Assembly: GCF_029433105.1 (NCBI RefSeq)
Contig: NZ_JARNTW010000007.1
Location: 214,846-278,845, forward strand
Length of the DNA stretch: 64,000 nt
Origin: Runella sp. MFBS21
Lineage (GTDB): Bacteria; Bacteroidota; Bacteroidia; Cytophagales; Spirosomataceae
Direction of reading: 5' to 3'
Made by a program: the position numbers and the translations under genes. The notes under the pieces are model-generated. The model was not told where the DNA came from. It saw only the letters and a program-made list of their open reading frames with translations, and searched no databases. This document shows, in pieces, positions 1-9,457 of this stretch. The number at the start of each line of letters is the position of its first letter. Position 1 is the first letter of the stretch.

Positions 1-2
1 TT

Positions 3-1586
3 GAAATCATCAATCCTACGGCCTTGTCCCAAAAGCTGGTTGTAGATGCGAGTCACTTACGGTGCGATGCACTACAGATTTATACATTACAGAAAGGAAT
101 CCCTTCTCTTATGGGAAGTATTGAGCGTGCTACTCCTCTATCAGAGCGGCCCTATCCGTTCTATGAGTTTGCGCTCCCTATATCAAGCCCACCGCATGAT
201 ACTGTGGGAGTGATACTTCGTTCGAGTAGATTTACTGGACTTCATGAATTGGATTTACAACTTTCGACCGAAAAAAAATTTAAAGAATATGCCCTTACCA
301 AAAATCTTAAAAATACATTTACAGTTTATTGGTTTTTTGCCTTCGCTGTTTTTATGTGGGTAGTTGGAGGAATCTTTCGCCAAAAAAAACTGATTTATTT
401 AGGTGGCTTTCTTTTCGGGCTTTGTATTATTTATCTCAATAGTGGCTACTTTGTAGATACCTTTCCCTTTGCTTCGCAATCGGCCTTAGGGCCTTCTAAC
501 GCAGGCAGTTTTTCGATATTTCTGACCAACGCCTTGTTTCATCCTTTTGCTTATCAAATGATGATTCACCTCCCCATTAATCTTCGACGTTATCGTATTT
601 GGGCGTGGTTTTTGGCTTGTTGTAATATTTCTATGATGTTTTTGATCGTAGCTACTGATGCCTCATGGGCAAATCTGGTATATACCAATGCACTTCAGCT
701 ACTTATCCTTGCAAATATGTTATGGGCGCTTTATCATGCGTATTTAGCTTATATTAGAGCCAATATTTCTTATTATTTGCTTGTAGAAGCCTTTGTGTTT
801 GTCCCTCCGTTGGTAGAGTTATCGCTTCGCTATTTTAAGTTTTCCAGTTCCCCATCTCCATTTAGTGAAATCTTTTTCAACGCCTCAGCTGTGATTCTTC
901 TGGTAGCCTATCTTGCCCTCGAAGAACTCAAAAACGAACTTATCCTTAAACAGAATCTTTTGGAGCGTTTAGATCAACTTCGGCAAAATACTGAAGCGCA
1001 GAGAAAATCAGAAATTGAGGCAATTGGGCGCAATCTTCACGACCAAGTAGGCAATACCCTAGCCTCAGCACTTGGCTATTTGAATATGAAAAAAGTCAAC
1101 GTTGCTACGGCCAAAACACAAATAATGAATGCTCTTACTGAGTTGCGGTTTATTAGCCATAATCTTGTCAAAGATGATGACCGGCCATTGTCCGAAAAAG
1201 TAGAATCTTTGATAAGTCGATTCAATGATTTCTCTACTACCAACTTTTATTTTCAAGATTATAGCGAAAAAAAAATTGATGAACTTCCTCAGCTAACCCA
1301 GCAAAATGTTTATAATATCATCGAAGAATTGATGACAAACATCATCAAACACGCTCAAGCTACTGAAGCACATATTCAGTTTTTTGCCAATGATTCTCAA
1401 TGGCAAGTAAGCATCGAAGACGATGGTATGGGGTTTGACACTAATCAGACCTATCAGGGGATTGGACTTCAAAACATCTATAAAAGAGCCGAATTAAGCT
1501 CCCTTCGTGTTCTGATAGACTCAACAAATGACGGAACTAGTGTAATCATCGAAACAAACCATGCCCACAACAGTACTCATTATTGA
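3..1586 (+). CDS. Membrane sensor histidine kinase (5' end outside window)
   Basis: The frame is open from base 3, so the gene starts outside the window and the TTG at 24 is not a real start. The visible part begins with roughly 90 residues of an extracytoplasmic domain resembling 7TMR-DISM sensors. Then come about six or seven hydrophobic helices, a short coiled coil and a HisKA_3/HATPase_c transmitter. The H box RNLHDQVGNTL carries the phospho-acceptor His at 1038-1040; the N box is EELMTNIIKHA and the G boxes are EDDGMGFD and GIGLQNI. It should autophosphorylate on an outside cue and pass phosphate to the regulator encoded next, whose start overlaps this stop by 26 bases. The ligand is unknown. 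Confidence 0.9.
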   Translation, partial: EIINPTALSQKLVVDASHLRCDALQIYTLQKGIPSLMGSIERATPLSERPYPFYEFALPISSPPHDTVGVILRSSRFTGLHELDLQLSTEKKFKEYALTKNLKNTFTVYWFFAFAVFMWVVGGIFRQKKLIYLGGFLFGLCIIYLNSGYFVDTFPFASQSALGPSNAGSFSIFLTNALFHPFAYQMMIHLPINLRRYRIWAWFLACCNISMMFLIVATDASWANLVYTNALQLLILANMLWALYHAYLAYIRANISYYLLVEAFVFVPPLVELSLRYFKFSSSPSPFSEIFFNASAVILLVAYLALEELKNELILKQNLLERLDQLRQNTEAQRKSEIEAIGRNLHDQVGNTLASALGYLNMKKVNVATAKTQIMNALTELRFISHNLVKDDDRPLSEKVESLISRFNDFSTTNFYFQDYSEKKIDELPQLTQQNVYNIIEELMTNIIKHAQATEAHIQFFANDSQWQVSIEDDGMGFDTNQTYQGIGLQNIYKRAELSSLRVLIDSTNDGTSVIIETNHAHNSTHY

Positions 1587-2181
1587 CGATCACCAGCTTT
1601 TCAATGACGGTTTAAGCTTGATTTTGAAAGAATCTGCCTTTTTTCAAGTAATAGGTCAAGTATATGATAGTAGGCAAGCTGTATATCAATGCCAGACTCT
1701 CAACCCCAAACTCGTATTGGTTGATTTCAATATGCCTCATTTGGACGGGCTAGGCGTTGTGAATGCCCTCAAAGCGCAAGGTTTTAAGGGTAAAATAGTA
1801 GTAATCAGTATGTATGCCGATGCCAAAGAAATCGCCATATTCAAACAATTGGGCATAGACGGATATCTCCCCAAAACTACTCCTGCTTCTGAGTTAATTA
1901 AGGTACTAAAAAAAATCATGGCTAATGAACGTATCTATGAATCTCTTAATCTTCAAAAAAAACGCTCTATCAAAGAAGTATCAGAATATAAACTCACCAA
2001 GCGAGAAATAGATATTTTAAGAGCCCTAAAAAAAGGAATTACTACTGAGCAAGTAGCCCACGAACTAAACCTTAGTTATTATACTGTAGAAACACACCGC
2101 AAAAACATTAATCAAAAACTCAACTTAAAAAGCAAAATTGAATTTTATGATTTTCTACGAAACTTTGAGAGAGAAGACTAA
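1561..2181 (+). CDS. NarL/LuxR-family response regulator
   Basis: Two-domain DNA-binding response regulator of 206 residues. The receiver domain (about 1-120) has the acidic pair D9/D10, the phospho-acceptor D55 in LVDFNMP, S83 and K105. The C-terminal part (about 143-206) is a LuxR-type helix-turn-helix with LTKREIDILRAL and the recognition segment YYTVETHRKNI. It overlaps the kinase gene upstream by 26 bases in another frame, so the two are surely a cognate pair. Its target genes cannot be read from the sequence. The length is normal for the family. Confidence 0.93.
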   Translation: MPTTVLIIDDHQLFNDGLSLILKESAFFQVIGQVYDSRQAVYQCQTLNPKLVLVDFNMPHLDGLGVVNALKAQGFKGKIVVISMYADAKEIAIFKQLGIDGYLPKTTPASELIKVLKKIMANERIYESLNLQKKRSIKEVSEYKLTKREIDILRALKKGITTEQVAHELNLSYYTVETHRKNINQKLNLKSKIEFYDFLRNFERED

Positions 2182-2186
2182 AGCCC

Positions 2187-3080
2187 CTAAAAAACAACGT
2201 GCATAGTATGTTGATTTTGGGTCATCTGCTTCTGAAATTGTTTCGGAGACTGACCTACTTGTTTTTTGAAAATACGCACAAAATACGCATCATCATCATA
2301 TCCTAGCTGCTCGGCAACTTCGGCAATGGTGTTTTCTTTTTGGAGTAACAAACGCTTTGCTTCAATCATTACTCTTTTCAAAATCAATGCACCAGTTGTT
2401 TGGTGTTGGATTTCTTGGCAGATACGGTTGAGGTGTCGGGGAGTCATATGCATCAAATCCGCATAATCTTTAGGAAGCTTTTTGACCCTAAAATTTTCTT
2501 CTATCAATCGTTCTAATTTTTTCACTCTCAAAAAATTAAGGTGCGAAGACGGTACCCTTTCTTCCTGATAAATCCGCGTCAGATGAATATAAACCAAATC
2601 AATCAAAGACGTGAGTTTGGGGTATTTGAGTGGCAACAGCTGCTGATATTCGTCATAGATAGCTTTGAACAAAGGGATGATTTCTTGGAGCTGAGTTTCA
2701 GTGAGGTATATCGCCGGGTAATTTATTTCCAAATAATAAAAAGGAAAATCACTGAGCCGTTTTGAAAGGTAAGTCTGATTATAGAAGGCTTCGGTATGAA
2801 AAAATACATAGCCGTCTACATCTTCAGAAAGCACCCAGCTATGTACTTGGCCGGGAGTCAGCAAAAATACACTACCCGGTCGAACATCATAAGTATCAAA
2901 ATCTATGTAATGAGTACCGCTACCCCTCGTAAAAAGTACCGCGATATAAGTACTATGCTTGTGAGGGGTATTTACAAATTGATGCTCCTCCAAATGTGGC
3001 CGAAGCGCATTGGCATACAAAGCATGAGCCATGCTATCTTCGGCAAATTCGGCTATGCCATAAATAGGGAAATTTTTCAT
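2187..3080 (-). CDS. AraC-family transcriptional regulator
   Basis: Regulator of 297 residues with an N-terminal cupin-type sensing domain (HKHSTYIAVLF, LTPGQVHSW) and a C-terminal double helix-turn-helix (about 195-290, including IAEVAEQLGYDDDAYFVRIF and QSPKQFQK). An upstream in-frame start at 3143 would add 21 residues lying in the promoter region shared with the divergent DUF983 gene, so the ATG at 3080 is preferred. It converges on the response regulator gene with 5 bases between. The ligand is unknown; AraC proteins of this layout usually control neighbouring sugar or stress genes. Confidence 0.85.
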   Translation of the reverse strand: MKNFPIYGIAEFAEDSMAHALYANALRPHLEEHQFVNTPHKHSTYIAVLFTRGSGTHYIDFDTYDVRPGSVFLLTPGQVHSWVLSEDVDGYVFFHTEAFYNQTYLSKRLSDFPFYYLEINYPAIYLTETQLQEIIPLFKAIYDEYQQLLPLKYPKLTSLIDLVYIHLTRIYQEERVPSSHLNFLRVKKLERLIEENFRVKKLPKDYADLMHMTPRHLNRICQEIQHQTTGALILKRVMIEAKRLLLQKENTIAEVAEQLGYDDDAYFVRIFKKQVGQSPKQFQKQMTQNQHTMHVVF

Positions 3081-3130
3081 GATACACGCTAATGTCCGTT
3101 TAGTACTATTTTTTGGCACTAAATGCTCTG

Positions 3131-3159
3131 TTTTGTCAAGCAATAGGGCCCTATTTTTG
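3131..3159 (+). promoter_or_regulatory. Bacteroidota-type promoter for the DUF983 gene
   Basis: TATTTTTG at 3152-3159 matches the Bacteroidota -7 box TAnnTTTG exactly. A TTTG lies 16 bases upstream, somewhat closer than usual for the -33 box. The start codon follows 25 bases downstream. Confidence 0.4.
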
Positions 3160-3184
3160 CATTGTAAACATTTTCAATAAAGCA

Positions 3185-3541
3185 ATGGCACTCTATCATA
3201 TGATTCACAATAGATGTCCTAAATGTCATCAGGGACAAGTTTTTAAAACCAATAATCTCTTCAGCTTTCGTCCTACCAAAATGGAAGATGTGTGTCCGCA
3301 TTGCCATCAAAACTTTGTCAAAGAGCCAGGGTTTTATTGGGGAGCAATGTACGTAAGCTATGCCTTGGCTACCGCCGAAATGGCCCTAGCCTACGTTACA
3401 GCCTTATTGTTGGGGGCAAGTCCTTTCGATTTTGTCAATTTGGGGATTTGTATCGCCGTTGTTATCTTTTTATTTCCTTTCAATTTCCGGATGGCTCGCC
3501 TGATATGGCTTTATCTGTTTACGGGTGTGGTCGAGTCCTAG
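3185..3541 (+). CDS. DUF983 family membrane protein
   Basis: Small protein of 118 residues with an N-terminal zinc ribbon (C11-P-K-C14 and C37-P-H-C40) followed by two hydrophobic helices, the layout of the DUF983 family. The start at 3185 (MALYHMIHNRCPKC) fits the family and the promoter boxes upstream; the in-frame codon at 3113 would start before the promoter. The family has no established biochemical role. It is divergent from the AraC gene and converges on the pseudouridine synthase gene with one base between. Confidence 0.85.
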   Translation: MALYHMIHNRCPKCHQGQVFKTNNLFSFRPTKMEDVCPHCHQNFVKEPGFYWGAMYVSYALATAEMALAYVTALLLGASPFDFVNLGICIAVVIFLFPFNFRMARLIWLYLFTGVVES

Positions 3542-3542
3542 C

Positions 3543-4571
3543 CTAAGAGGATGCGTACTTTTCCCATTTTTCTATGACAGCTTTAAAGTCAACCGGCAAT
3601 TCGGAATCGAACTGAAGCCATTGTTTGGTGCGTGGGTGCTGAAACCCAATCGACTTAGCATGAAGGGCTTGCCGAGGCATAAGCTCAAAACAATTTTCAA
3701 CAAAAGCCCGATAGCTACCGCTTGTGGTTCCACGGAGTATTTTGTCACCACCGTATACCGAGTCACTAAACAGCGGATGCCCCAAGTGCTGAAAATGCGC
3801 CCTAATCTGGTGAGTTCGTCCAGTCTCTAAATTACATTTTACGAGCGATACATACTTGTAAGATTGCAATACTTCGTAATGCGTTACGGCATGCTTTCCT
3901 TGACTACCATCCACATACACCGACATCACTTTACGATCACGAGCACTTCTTCCGATGTGCCCTACTATCGTTCCTTTGCTTTCTTTTGGTTCTCCCCATA
4001 CCAAAGCATAATAGGTACGCTCAGTAGTATGCTCAAAAAACTGACGTGCAATATGCGCCATAGAATATTCGGTTTTGGCAATCACTAAGAGTCCTGAAGT
4101 ATCTTTGTCGATACGATGAATCAAACCAGGGCGGGCTTCTCCGTTGCGTCCTGTGGGCAAATGCTGAAAATGATAAACTAGCGCATTGACGACCGTCCCG
4201 CTCCAATTGCCATAGGCAGGATGCACTACCATACCAGCGGGCTTGTTGAGGACAAGTACTTCTTCATCTTCGTAGACAATGTCAAGCGGAATATTTTCGG
4301 GGATAATCTCAGTTTCGCGGGGGGGGTGAGGCAGCGAAATCGTAATCACATCAAATGGTTTGACCTTATAGCTTGATTTTATAGCTTTATTATTAACTTT
4401 GACCGATTCAGTCTCAATCGCATTCTGAAGCTTAGTACGAGTGACACCAGAAAGATGATGTTTCAAATAATGGTCTATACGCATAAGGGTTTGGCCCTTA
4501 TCGGCTACTATTCTATGATGCTCATAAAGCTCTTCATCTTCTTCTGTCAAGTATGGGTTGTTTTCTTGCAT
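3543..4571 (-). CDS. rluD: RluA/RluD-family 23S rRNA pseudouridine synthase
   Basis: Protein of 342 residues with an N-terminal S4 RNA-binding domain (about 25-85, RIDHYLKHHLSGVTRTKLQ) and a PseudoU_synth_2 catalytic domain. The catalytic Asp is D155 in the signature HRIDKDTSGLLV; other family segments are VLNKPAGMVVHP and GRTHQIRAH. It converts uridines of ribosomal RNA to pseudouridine. RluD specificity (helix 69 of 23S rRNA) is inferred from the S4 domain and length; RluA-type paralogues exist in this phylum. The start at 4571 is preferred over 4643 because the extra residues look like translated spacer. Confidence 0.88.
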   Translation of the reverse strand: MQENNPYLTEEDEELYEHHRIVADKGQTLMRIDHYLKHHLSGVTRTKLQNAIETESVKVNNKAIKSSYKVKPFDVITISLPHPPRETEIIPENIPLDIVYEDEEVLVLNKPAGMVVHPAYGNWSGTVVNALVYHFQHLPTGRNGEARPGLIHRIDKDTSGLLVIAKTEYSMAHIARQFFEHTTERTYYALVWGEPKESKGTIVGHIGRSARDRKVMSVYVDGSQGKHAVTHYEVLQSYKYVSLVKCNLETGRTHQIRAHFQHLGHPLFSDSVYGGDKILRGTTSGSYRAFVENCFELMPRQALHAKSIGFQHPRTKQWLQFDSELPVDFKAVIEKWEKYASS

Positions 4572-4656
4572 TGAAATATTTTTTAAATTTCGCAATAAAA
4601 TTTTTAAGATTGCGTTTCTTGGGCTAATAACTAATCCTAACAATTATAAAAATCTT

Positions 4657-5619
4657 ATGGACTACAATCAAGGACAAAAGAATGACCGTAAAAGCCTTCT
4701 CCTTGCTGCATTGGCTATTTTAGCGCTCCTCAACGTGGTGCTAATTTATTTTTTCTACAAAGAACGAGAAAAGAATAAAGAACAAGAAACAGTAATTGCA
4801 GCTAAAACGGAAGAGCTTGTCTCTACCAAGATGAAATTAGATTCTATTTCTGCTCAGTTGGATGCTAAAATTGCTGAAATCCAACAACTAGGTGGTCAGG
4901 TTGATTCTCTTATTGCTTTGAAACAACAAATTGAACGAGATAAAGCGGCCCTTAAAAGTGCTTCAACAGCTGCCTCGGTCGATGTCTCTAGATACAAACA
5001 AAAGATTCGTGAATATGAAGCGATTTTAAATCAAAAAGACCAAGATATCGCTAAACTCAAGGAAGAATTGGGAATTGTGACGGCCCAAAACCAAGAACTT
5101 GCCAGCAAAGTAACTGGCTTAGAAGGCGAAAAACAAACCTTGCAAAAAAGCTTTGAAGATTCGGTCGGAACTTTGAGCAACAAAAACCGGGAATTGGCCG
5201 AGAAAGTTACGATTGCCTCTGCCTTAAAGGCCGAAAAAATCGCCGTAAATGCCGTATCGGCTAAAGGGAAAGAACGTGATGGTGGTAGCTACCGTGCCAA
5301 ACGTATTGACAAACTTAAAGTAGATTTTGACTTAGCCGCCAACCCTATCTCTCCCAATGGCGAACGCGAAATTTATCTCCGTATCTTGGATCCAGAAGGA
5401 GCAGTGATGGCTGATATGGCTACTGGCTCAGGTACTTTTGTGTATCAAGGCAGAGAGACTGTTTATACCGCCAAACAAACGCTAGACTATAGCAACGAAG
5501 GCTCACAAGGCTCTATTATTTATTCAAGAGGTGGTATACCACTCAAAAAAGGCGAACATACTATTGAACTTTACTGCCAAGGGTTCCGTATTGGGTCTAC
5601 GGTATTTAAAGTCAAATAA
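4657..5619 (+). CDS. Single-pass membrane coiled-coil protein, unknown function
   Basis: Protein of 320 residues. Residues 13-33 form one membrane helix. A long Lys/Glu/Gln-rich coiled coil covers about 35-215. It ends in a beta-rich domain of about 100 residues (LKVDFDLAANPISPNGERE to GFRIGSTVFKVK). The most likely start is the ATG at 4657, just before the membrane helix; an earlier in-frame ATG at 4558 lies inside the divergent gene. The layout suggests a periplasmic tether or scaffold, but I do not recognise a family with a known job. It is divergent from the pseudouridine synthase gene and followed by a strong terminator. Confidence 0.75.
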   Translation: MDYNQGQKNDRKSLLLAALAILALLNVVLIYFFYKEREKNKEQETVIAAKTEELVSTKMKLDSISAQLDAKIAEIQQLGGQVDSLIALKQQIERDKAALKSASTAASVDVSRYKQKIREYEAILNQKDQDIAKLKEELGIVTAQNQELASKVTGLEGEKQTLQKSFEDSVGTLSNKNRELAEKVTIASALKAEKIAVNAVSAKGKERDGGSYRAKRIDKLKVDFDLAANPISPNGEREIYLRILDPEGAVMADMATGSGTFVYQGRETVYTAKQTLDYSNEGSQGSIIYSRGGIPLKKGEHTIELYCQGFRIGSTVFKVK

Positions 5620-5638
5620 TTCCTTTATGGCTGTGATA

Positions 5639-5713
5639 GAGAGGATTAGAGTTGTTTTTGGGAAATAAATAAAAGTTTTTACCCAAAAATGAACCTCTAA
5701 CCCTCTCTTTTTT
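5639..5713 (+). terminator. Long terminator hairpin
   Basis: GAGAGGATTAGAG pairs with CTCTAACCCTCTC and an inner TTTTTGGG pairs with CCCAAAAA; a run of T follows. It ends the coiled-coil gene and insulates infC. Confidence 0.75.
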
Positions 5714-5821
5714 TGTTATTTGTAAATAAAAATAAACTTTTTTCCACGTTTTTTTGTAGAAAACTCAACTATTGATTAGTTTTCGCAGTAAACAAAATGT
5801 TACTATAATTTTAAGTACTGA

Positions 5822-6376
5822 ATGGCTCAACAACAACGCAAACCTTTCCGCCCAGTAAGACAAGAAGAACCGTACCGTATCAATGATCGTATCCGTGTAC
5901 CTCAAGTACGCCTCGTAGGTGAAAACATTGCTCCTGGCATCTATGATATTCAGCAAGCATTGCGCATGGCTGAAGAGCAAAACCTTGATTTGGTAGAGAT
6001 TTCTCCTAATGCCGTTCCGCCTGTTTGCAAAGTGATTGATTATTCTAAGTTCAAATACGAACAAAAGAAAAAGCAAAAAGAGATTAAAGCAAACGCCCAA
6101 AAAGTAGTCATTAAAGAAATCCGGTTTAGTCCCACTACCGACGATCACGATTATGAATTTAAGCTAAAACACGCGCTCAACTTCCTAAAAGAAGGAGCAA
6201 AGGTGAAAGCTTATGTACAGTTTTCTGGTCGGGAAATTGTATTTAAAGAACAAGGCTATAAATTGCTTGAGCGTTTTGCCAAAGGACTCGATGAAGTAGG
6301 TAAAATCGAATTAGAGCCTAAATTGGAAGGCAAACGTATGAGTATTATTTTAACGCCTAAAGCGCTCAAAAAATAA
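5822..6376 (+). CDS. infC: Translation initiation factor IF-3
   Basis: Protein of 184 residues with the IF-3 N domain ([48 protein letters not shown]) and C domain ([19 protein letters not shown] to [14 protein letters not shown]). It binds the 30S subunit, checks start codon pairing and prevents early 50S joining. The start is an ordinary ATG, unlike the rare AUU of Escherichia coli infC. Usual partners rpmI and rplT do not follow; instead a terminator and a convergent transporter gene do, so infC appears to be a single transcription unit here. Confidence 0.97.
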   Translation: MAQQQRKPFRPVRQEEPYRINDRIRVPQVRLVGENIAPGIYDIQQALRMAEEQNLDLVEISPNAVPPVCKVIDYSKFKYEQKKKQKEIKANAQKVVIKEIRFSPTTDDHDYEFKLKHALNFLKEGAKVKAYVQFSGREIVFKEQGYKLLERFAKGLDEVGKIELEPKLEGKRMSIILTPKALKK

Positions 6377-6411
6377 GCGCAAGAAGCATTTTATCTTGCA
6401 TGATATATCGC

Positions 6412-6442
6412 AAAAGCTGCAAATATTCTTTGCAGCTTTTTT
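6412..6442 (+). terminator. infC terminator
   Basis: AAAAGCTGCAAA, loop TATTC, TTTGCAGCTTTT and a T run. A perfect 12 bp stem 35 bases after the infC stop. Confidence 0.9.
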
Positions 6443-6459
6443 GTGTTGTATCTCATTTT

Positions 6460-7356
6460 TTATCTGAATAAAATAATCAAAGCAGCTCCTGCCACCATAA
6501 TAGCCGCCCCTCCAAGTTTGCGCCAAAGCTTAGTTTCTTTGAAAAAGTGTACCCCTAGTAATACACTCACCAATGCCGAGATTTGGAACAATGCCAACGC
6601 ATAACTCACCTGAATTCCCTCAAAAGCGTAATTGGTTGATAATTGCATCAGCCCTGTCGAAATGGCTAAGGCAAAAAAATGCCATTTATAGGCTCTGACG
6701 ACGCCTAATTGTAGTCGTAATTGGAGCTTTCGTGCAGTCAATAGAAGCAGCAAAATAGATATTATAAATCCTCCCACACACCACGAAACAAAAGCCACAT
6801 TGGCATCGGTAAGCAAGATGATTTTTTTGAGAAATAAGGCATCAATCGCCGAAAAAATCAATGCCAAAAACCGATATTGAACTTCCTTTTTTTGAAAAAT
6901 ATCCCAACTAAACCGCTCAGAAGAACCCGATTGGCTCAATACAAAATAACTTCCTGACACAATCAATATCATTCCGATAATCCCCCAAAGGTTGGGTATC
7001 TCACCTAATAAAAAAATGCCAAACACTAAGCTTACCAATGACTTATAGGCATTGATAGGGCCTAGTACCGACAGGTCACCTTCTTGGAGCGATTTGACAA
7101 GAAAGAAGTTTCCGGTTACCGCCAATAAATTAAAAATGAGTGAATTGTACCAAAAATCAGCCGATAGCTGAGGCAAGGGGTGAATGAGAATATACCCAAC
7201 ACAACCTACGCTAAGTAACGCGTAGGTAATCATCACCACCAACAATGGGTTGGATTGGCGCTGGGTTAGGTATTTTTGGAAAACGTTTGATAAAGGGTTT
7301 ACCAAAATCCTAACCCCAATCGCCAATGTCGTAGTACTAAGAATCAGTAACAGCAC
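6460..7356 (-). CDS. DMT-superfamily (EamA) transporter
   Basis: Protein of 298 residues made of about ten hydrophobic helices in two EamA-like halves, the standard layout of drug/metabolite transporters. The family exports or imports small metabolites across the inner membrane; the substrate cannot be told. It lies 8 bases downstream of the Gfo/Idh/MocA oxidoreductase gene on the same strand and is probably co-transcribed with it, so a sugar or sugar derivative is possible. Confidence 0.85.
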   Translation of the reverse strand: MLLLILSTTTLAIGVRILVNPLSNVFQKYLTQRQSNPLLVVMITYALLSVGCVGYILIHPLPQLSADFWYNSLIFNLLAVTGNFFLVKSLQEGDLSVLGPINAYKSLVSLVFGIFLLGEIPNLWGIIGMILIVSGSYFVLSQSGSSERFSWDIFQKKEVQYRFLALIFSAIDALFLKKIILLTDANVAFVSWCVGGFIISILLLLLTARKLQLRLQLGVVRAYKWHFFALAISTGLMQLSTNYAFEGIQVSYALALFQISALVSVLLGVHFFKETKLWRKLGGAAIMVAGAALIILFR

Positions 7357-7364
7357 CTAGTTTG

Positions 7365-8720
7365 TTACATCAGTTTTAGGTTTTTCGGATCCCAAGCGAC
7401 CACTTTTTTCTCAAAATAGCTTTTGTTGCAAGCCAATACTGGCGCCGCAGCCCTAAAACCAAAAAGAGGGTCTTCAATCACGGGTTTTCCGGTGAGTATT
7501 CCTTCAAAAAAGTTAGCAAAGTGGTTTTTGTGTGCATCATCATCGGCAGGCGCTTCAAATTTAATTTCTTGTACTGGCTCTACCGTACGTGTATCGGCAG
7601 GGTACTTAGCATCATAAGCAGCGAGGTATTCTTTTTGTTGGGCTTCCGTAAAAGTTCCAAAACTCTCTCCGTTGCTATAACCCGGAGCTGCCGATAGCTT
7701 GCGTTTAGTCAAGGTCAGTGAATTTCCTCCAAAGGTGATTTCACCTTCATTTCCCACAATACGCGTCACGTTTTTGATGGCACCTGCATTGGCAAAATTG
7801 ACCCTCAATACCATCTGAAAAGAATCTAACTTGCCCATCGCAGGGTACTCCATGGTAGCTACCATGACATCGGGCACATCGCGCCCGTCTTTCCAGTAGG
7901 CAAGTTGTCCCGAAGAAAAAATACGATTGGGCCCCAATGAACCTGTCACAAAATGAACTCCCGTAATCAAGTGTACGAACAAATCTCCTGCGACACCCGT
8001 ACCGTAGTCGCGATAATTGCGCCAACGGAAAAAACGAACCGGGTCAAAAGCCCGTTTGGGAGCATCTCCTAAAAAAGTCTCCCAATCAATCGTTTTGGGA
8101 GAAGCATCCGTCGGAATCGAGTACTGCCATGCTCCAATAGCATTGAAGCGGTCGTTGGTAGATTCGATAAAATTAATCATTCCTATATCACCTGCTTCTA
8201 CCAATCTCTTTGCTTCTTTGAAAGCCGCCCCACTGATACGCTGACTTCCTACTTGCATTACTTTGCCCGAAGCCTTGGCCGCCGCAATCACCGCCGCACC
8301 TTCTTCTATGTTTTGAACCATTGGTTTTTCACAATATACGTGCTTGCCCTTTTTGAGAGCGGCAATCGATATACGATCATGCCAGTGGTCAGGAGTGACA
8401 ATCAAAACCGCATCCACATCTTTGCGCTCTAGTACCTCACGATAATCACGAGTAGTAAACACATGACTGCCAAAAACTTCTTTAGCATGAGCCAATCGAC
8501 CATCATACAAATCTGCCACGGCTACCAGTTCACACATACCTGTCCGAAGGGCTGCGTTGGTATCCGAAAATCCCTGTATGCCCATGCCAATGGTCGCAAT
8601 ACGGATTTTGTTGTCGTTAAGACTTCTGATAATATTAAAAGAGGGCGCTACAGCCGTTGAGGCCGTCACTACTCCTAGCTTTTTGACGAAGTCACGGCGA
8701 TTGGTTTTCATTTCTTGCAT
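7365..8720 (-). CDS. Gfo/Idh/MocA-family oxidoreductase with Tat signal
   Basis: Protein of 451 residues starting with a twin-arginine signal (NRRDFVKKLGVVTASTAVAP), so it is exported folded with its cofactor. The nucleotide-binding fold follows (IATIGMGIQGF) with the family motif EKPM in HVYCEKPMVQN, then the C-terminal substrate domain. Members oxidise or reduce sugars, often at C3, using NAD(P). ATGs at 8720 and 8711 both fit. Upstream on the same strand lie DUF4126 and an SMP-30-like gene, and a DUF1080 gene is nearby, a neighbourhood consistent with 3-keto-sugar chemistry (inference). Confidence 0.9.
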   Translation of the reverse strand: MQEMKTNRRDFVKKLGVVTASTAVAPSFNIIRSLNDNKIRIATIGMGIQGFSDTNAALRTGMCELVAVADLYDGRLAHAKEVFGSHVFTTRDYREVLERKDVDAVLIVTPDHWHDRISIAALKKGKHVYCEKPMVQNIEEGAAVIAAAKASGKVMQVGSQRISGAAFKEAKRLVEAGDIGMINFIESTNDRFNAIGAWQYSIPTDASPKTIDWETFLGDAPKRAFDPVRFFRWRNYRDYGTGVAGDLFVHLITGVHFVTGSLGPNRIFSSGQLAYWKDGRDVPDVMVATMEYPAMGKLDSFQMVLRVNFANAGAIKNVTRIVGNEGEITFGGNSLTLTKRKLSAAPGYSNGESFGTFTEAQQKEYLAAYDAKYPADTRTVEPVQEIKFEAPADDDAHKNHFANFFEGILTGKPVIEDPLFGFRAAAPVLACNKSYFEKKVVAWDPKNLKLM

Positions 8721-8780
8721 GTACAGGTGAGTCTTTGGTAGTAATAAAATGAAGTGTTTGTTCTAATGTCTTAAAGGCAA

Positions 8781-9362
8781 CTAAGAGTTAGTCTTACTTT
8801 GTCGCTGGAGGATTTTCCGAATCAACCAAAAAATAAAAATCACTACCAACGAAAACGCAATAATCGGAAACCAAAAAGTGATAAAACTAAGTCCAATAGA
8901 TACTATATTTTCGACAGTAGCCACCACAGGATTGGCCACACCTCCGCTCAGTTTGGTAGAAGCAAGCCGCACCATACTCGTACCTGCTTGAATAAAACCC
9001 GCCGTTCCACCTCCTACCATCAGTCCCAATCCCCACTGAAGCATAGGGTTATTGATTTCAATAAAAGAGGTCGTCAACAAAGTACCTGCTGCAAAGGCCG
9101 TAGGCATGGCGATAGTGTCTAGGAGATTGTCAACCCAAGGAATATAATAACCACCGATTTCGAGAACCGTAGCCGTGCCAAGCAGCGTGATGGCCGTCCA
9201 CGTCCCCATCCATTCGAAGCCAGTGGCTACATTGACCCAGCCAAAATGAACCGCAATGCTACTTAGTAGTAAAGGTACAAATACCCTAAATCCCGAACAG
9301 GCCGCCAAGCCTATCCCCAGACATAAACTTAGAAAAAACTCCATGCTTAAGTGCTTTCGCAC
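8781..9362 (-). CDS. DUF4126 membrane protein
   Basis: Hydrophobic protein of 193 residues with about five membrane helices and the Gly-rich segment GLMVGGGTAGFIQAG typical of DUF4126. An internal ATG at 9344 (MEFFLSLCLGIGLAA) may be the true start because the six preceding residues are charged and poorly conserved in type. No function is established for the family. It is 60 bases upstream of the oxidoreductase gene on the same strand. Confidence 0.8.
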   Translation of the reverse strand: MRKHLSMEFFLSLCLGIGLAACSGFRVFVPLLLSSIAVHFGWVNVATGFEWMGTWTAITLLGTATVLEIGGYYIPWVDNLLDTIAMPTAFAAGTLLTTSFIEINNPMLQWGLGLMVGGGTAGFIQAGTSMVRLASTKLSGGVANPVVATVENIVSIGLSFITFWFPIIAFSLVVIFIFWLIRKILQRQSKTNS

Positions 9363-9457
9363 AGTTATTTGTTAACCGTTAATAAAGCCAAAATTTTAAA
9401 CACTAAGGCACTAAGTATCAATAAGATTTAAATGGTTAACTTTCAGAGATTTATCAT

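Noticed and set aside
1065..1256. Minus-strand frame inside the histidine kinase gene
   Set aside because: A shadow of the kinase catalytic region with no coding features.
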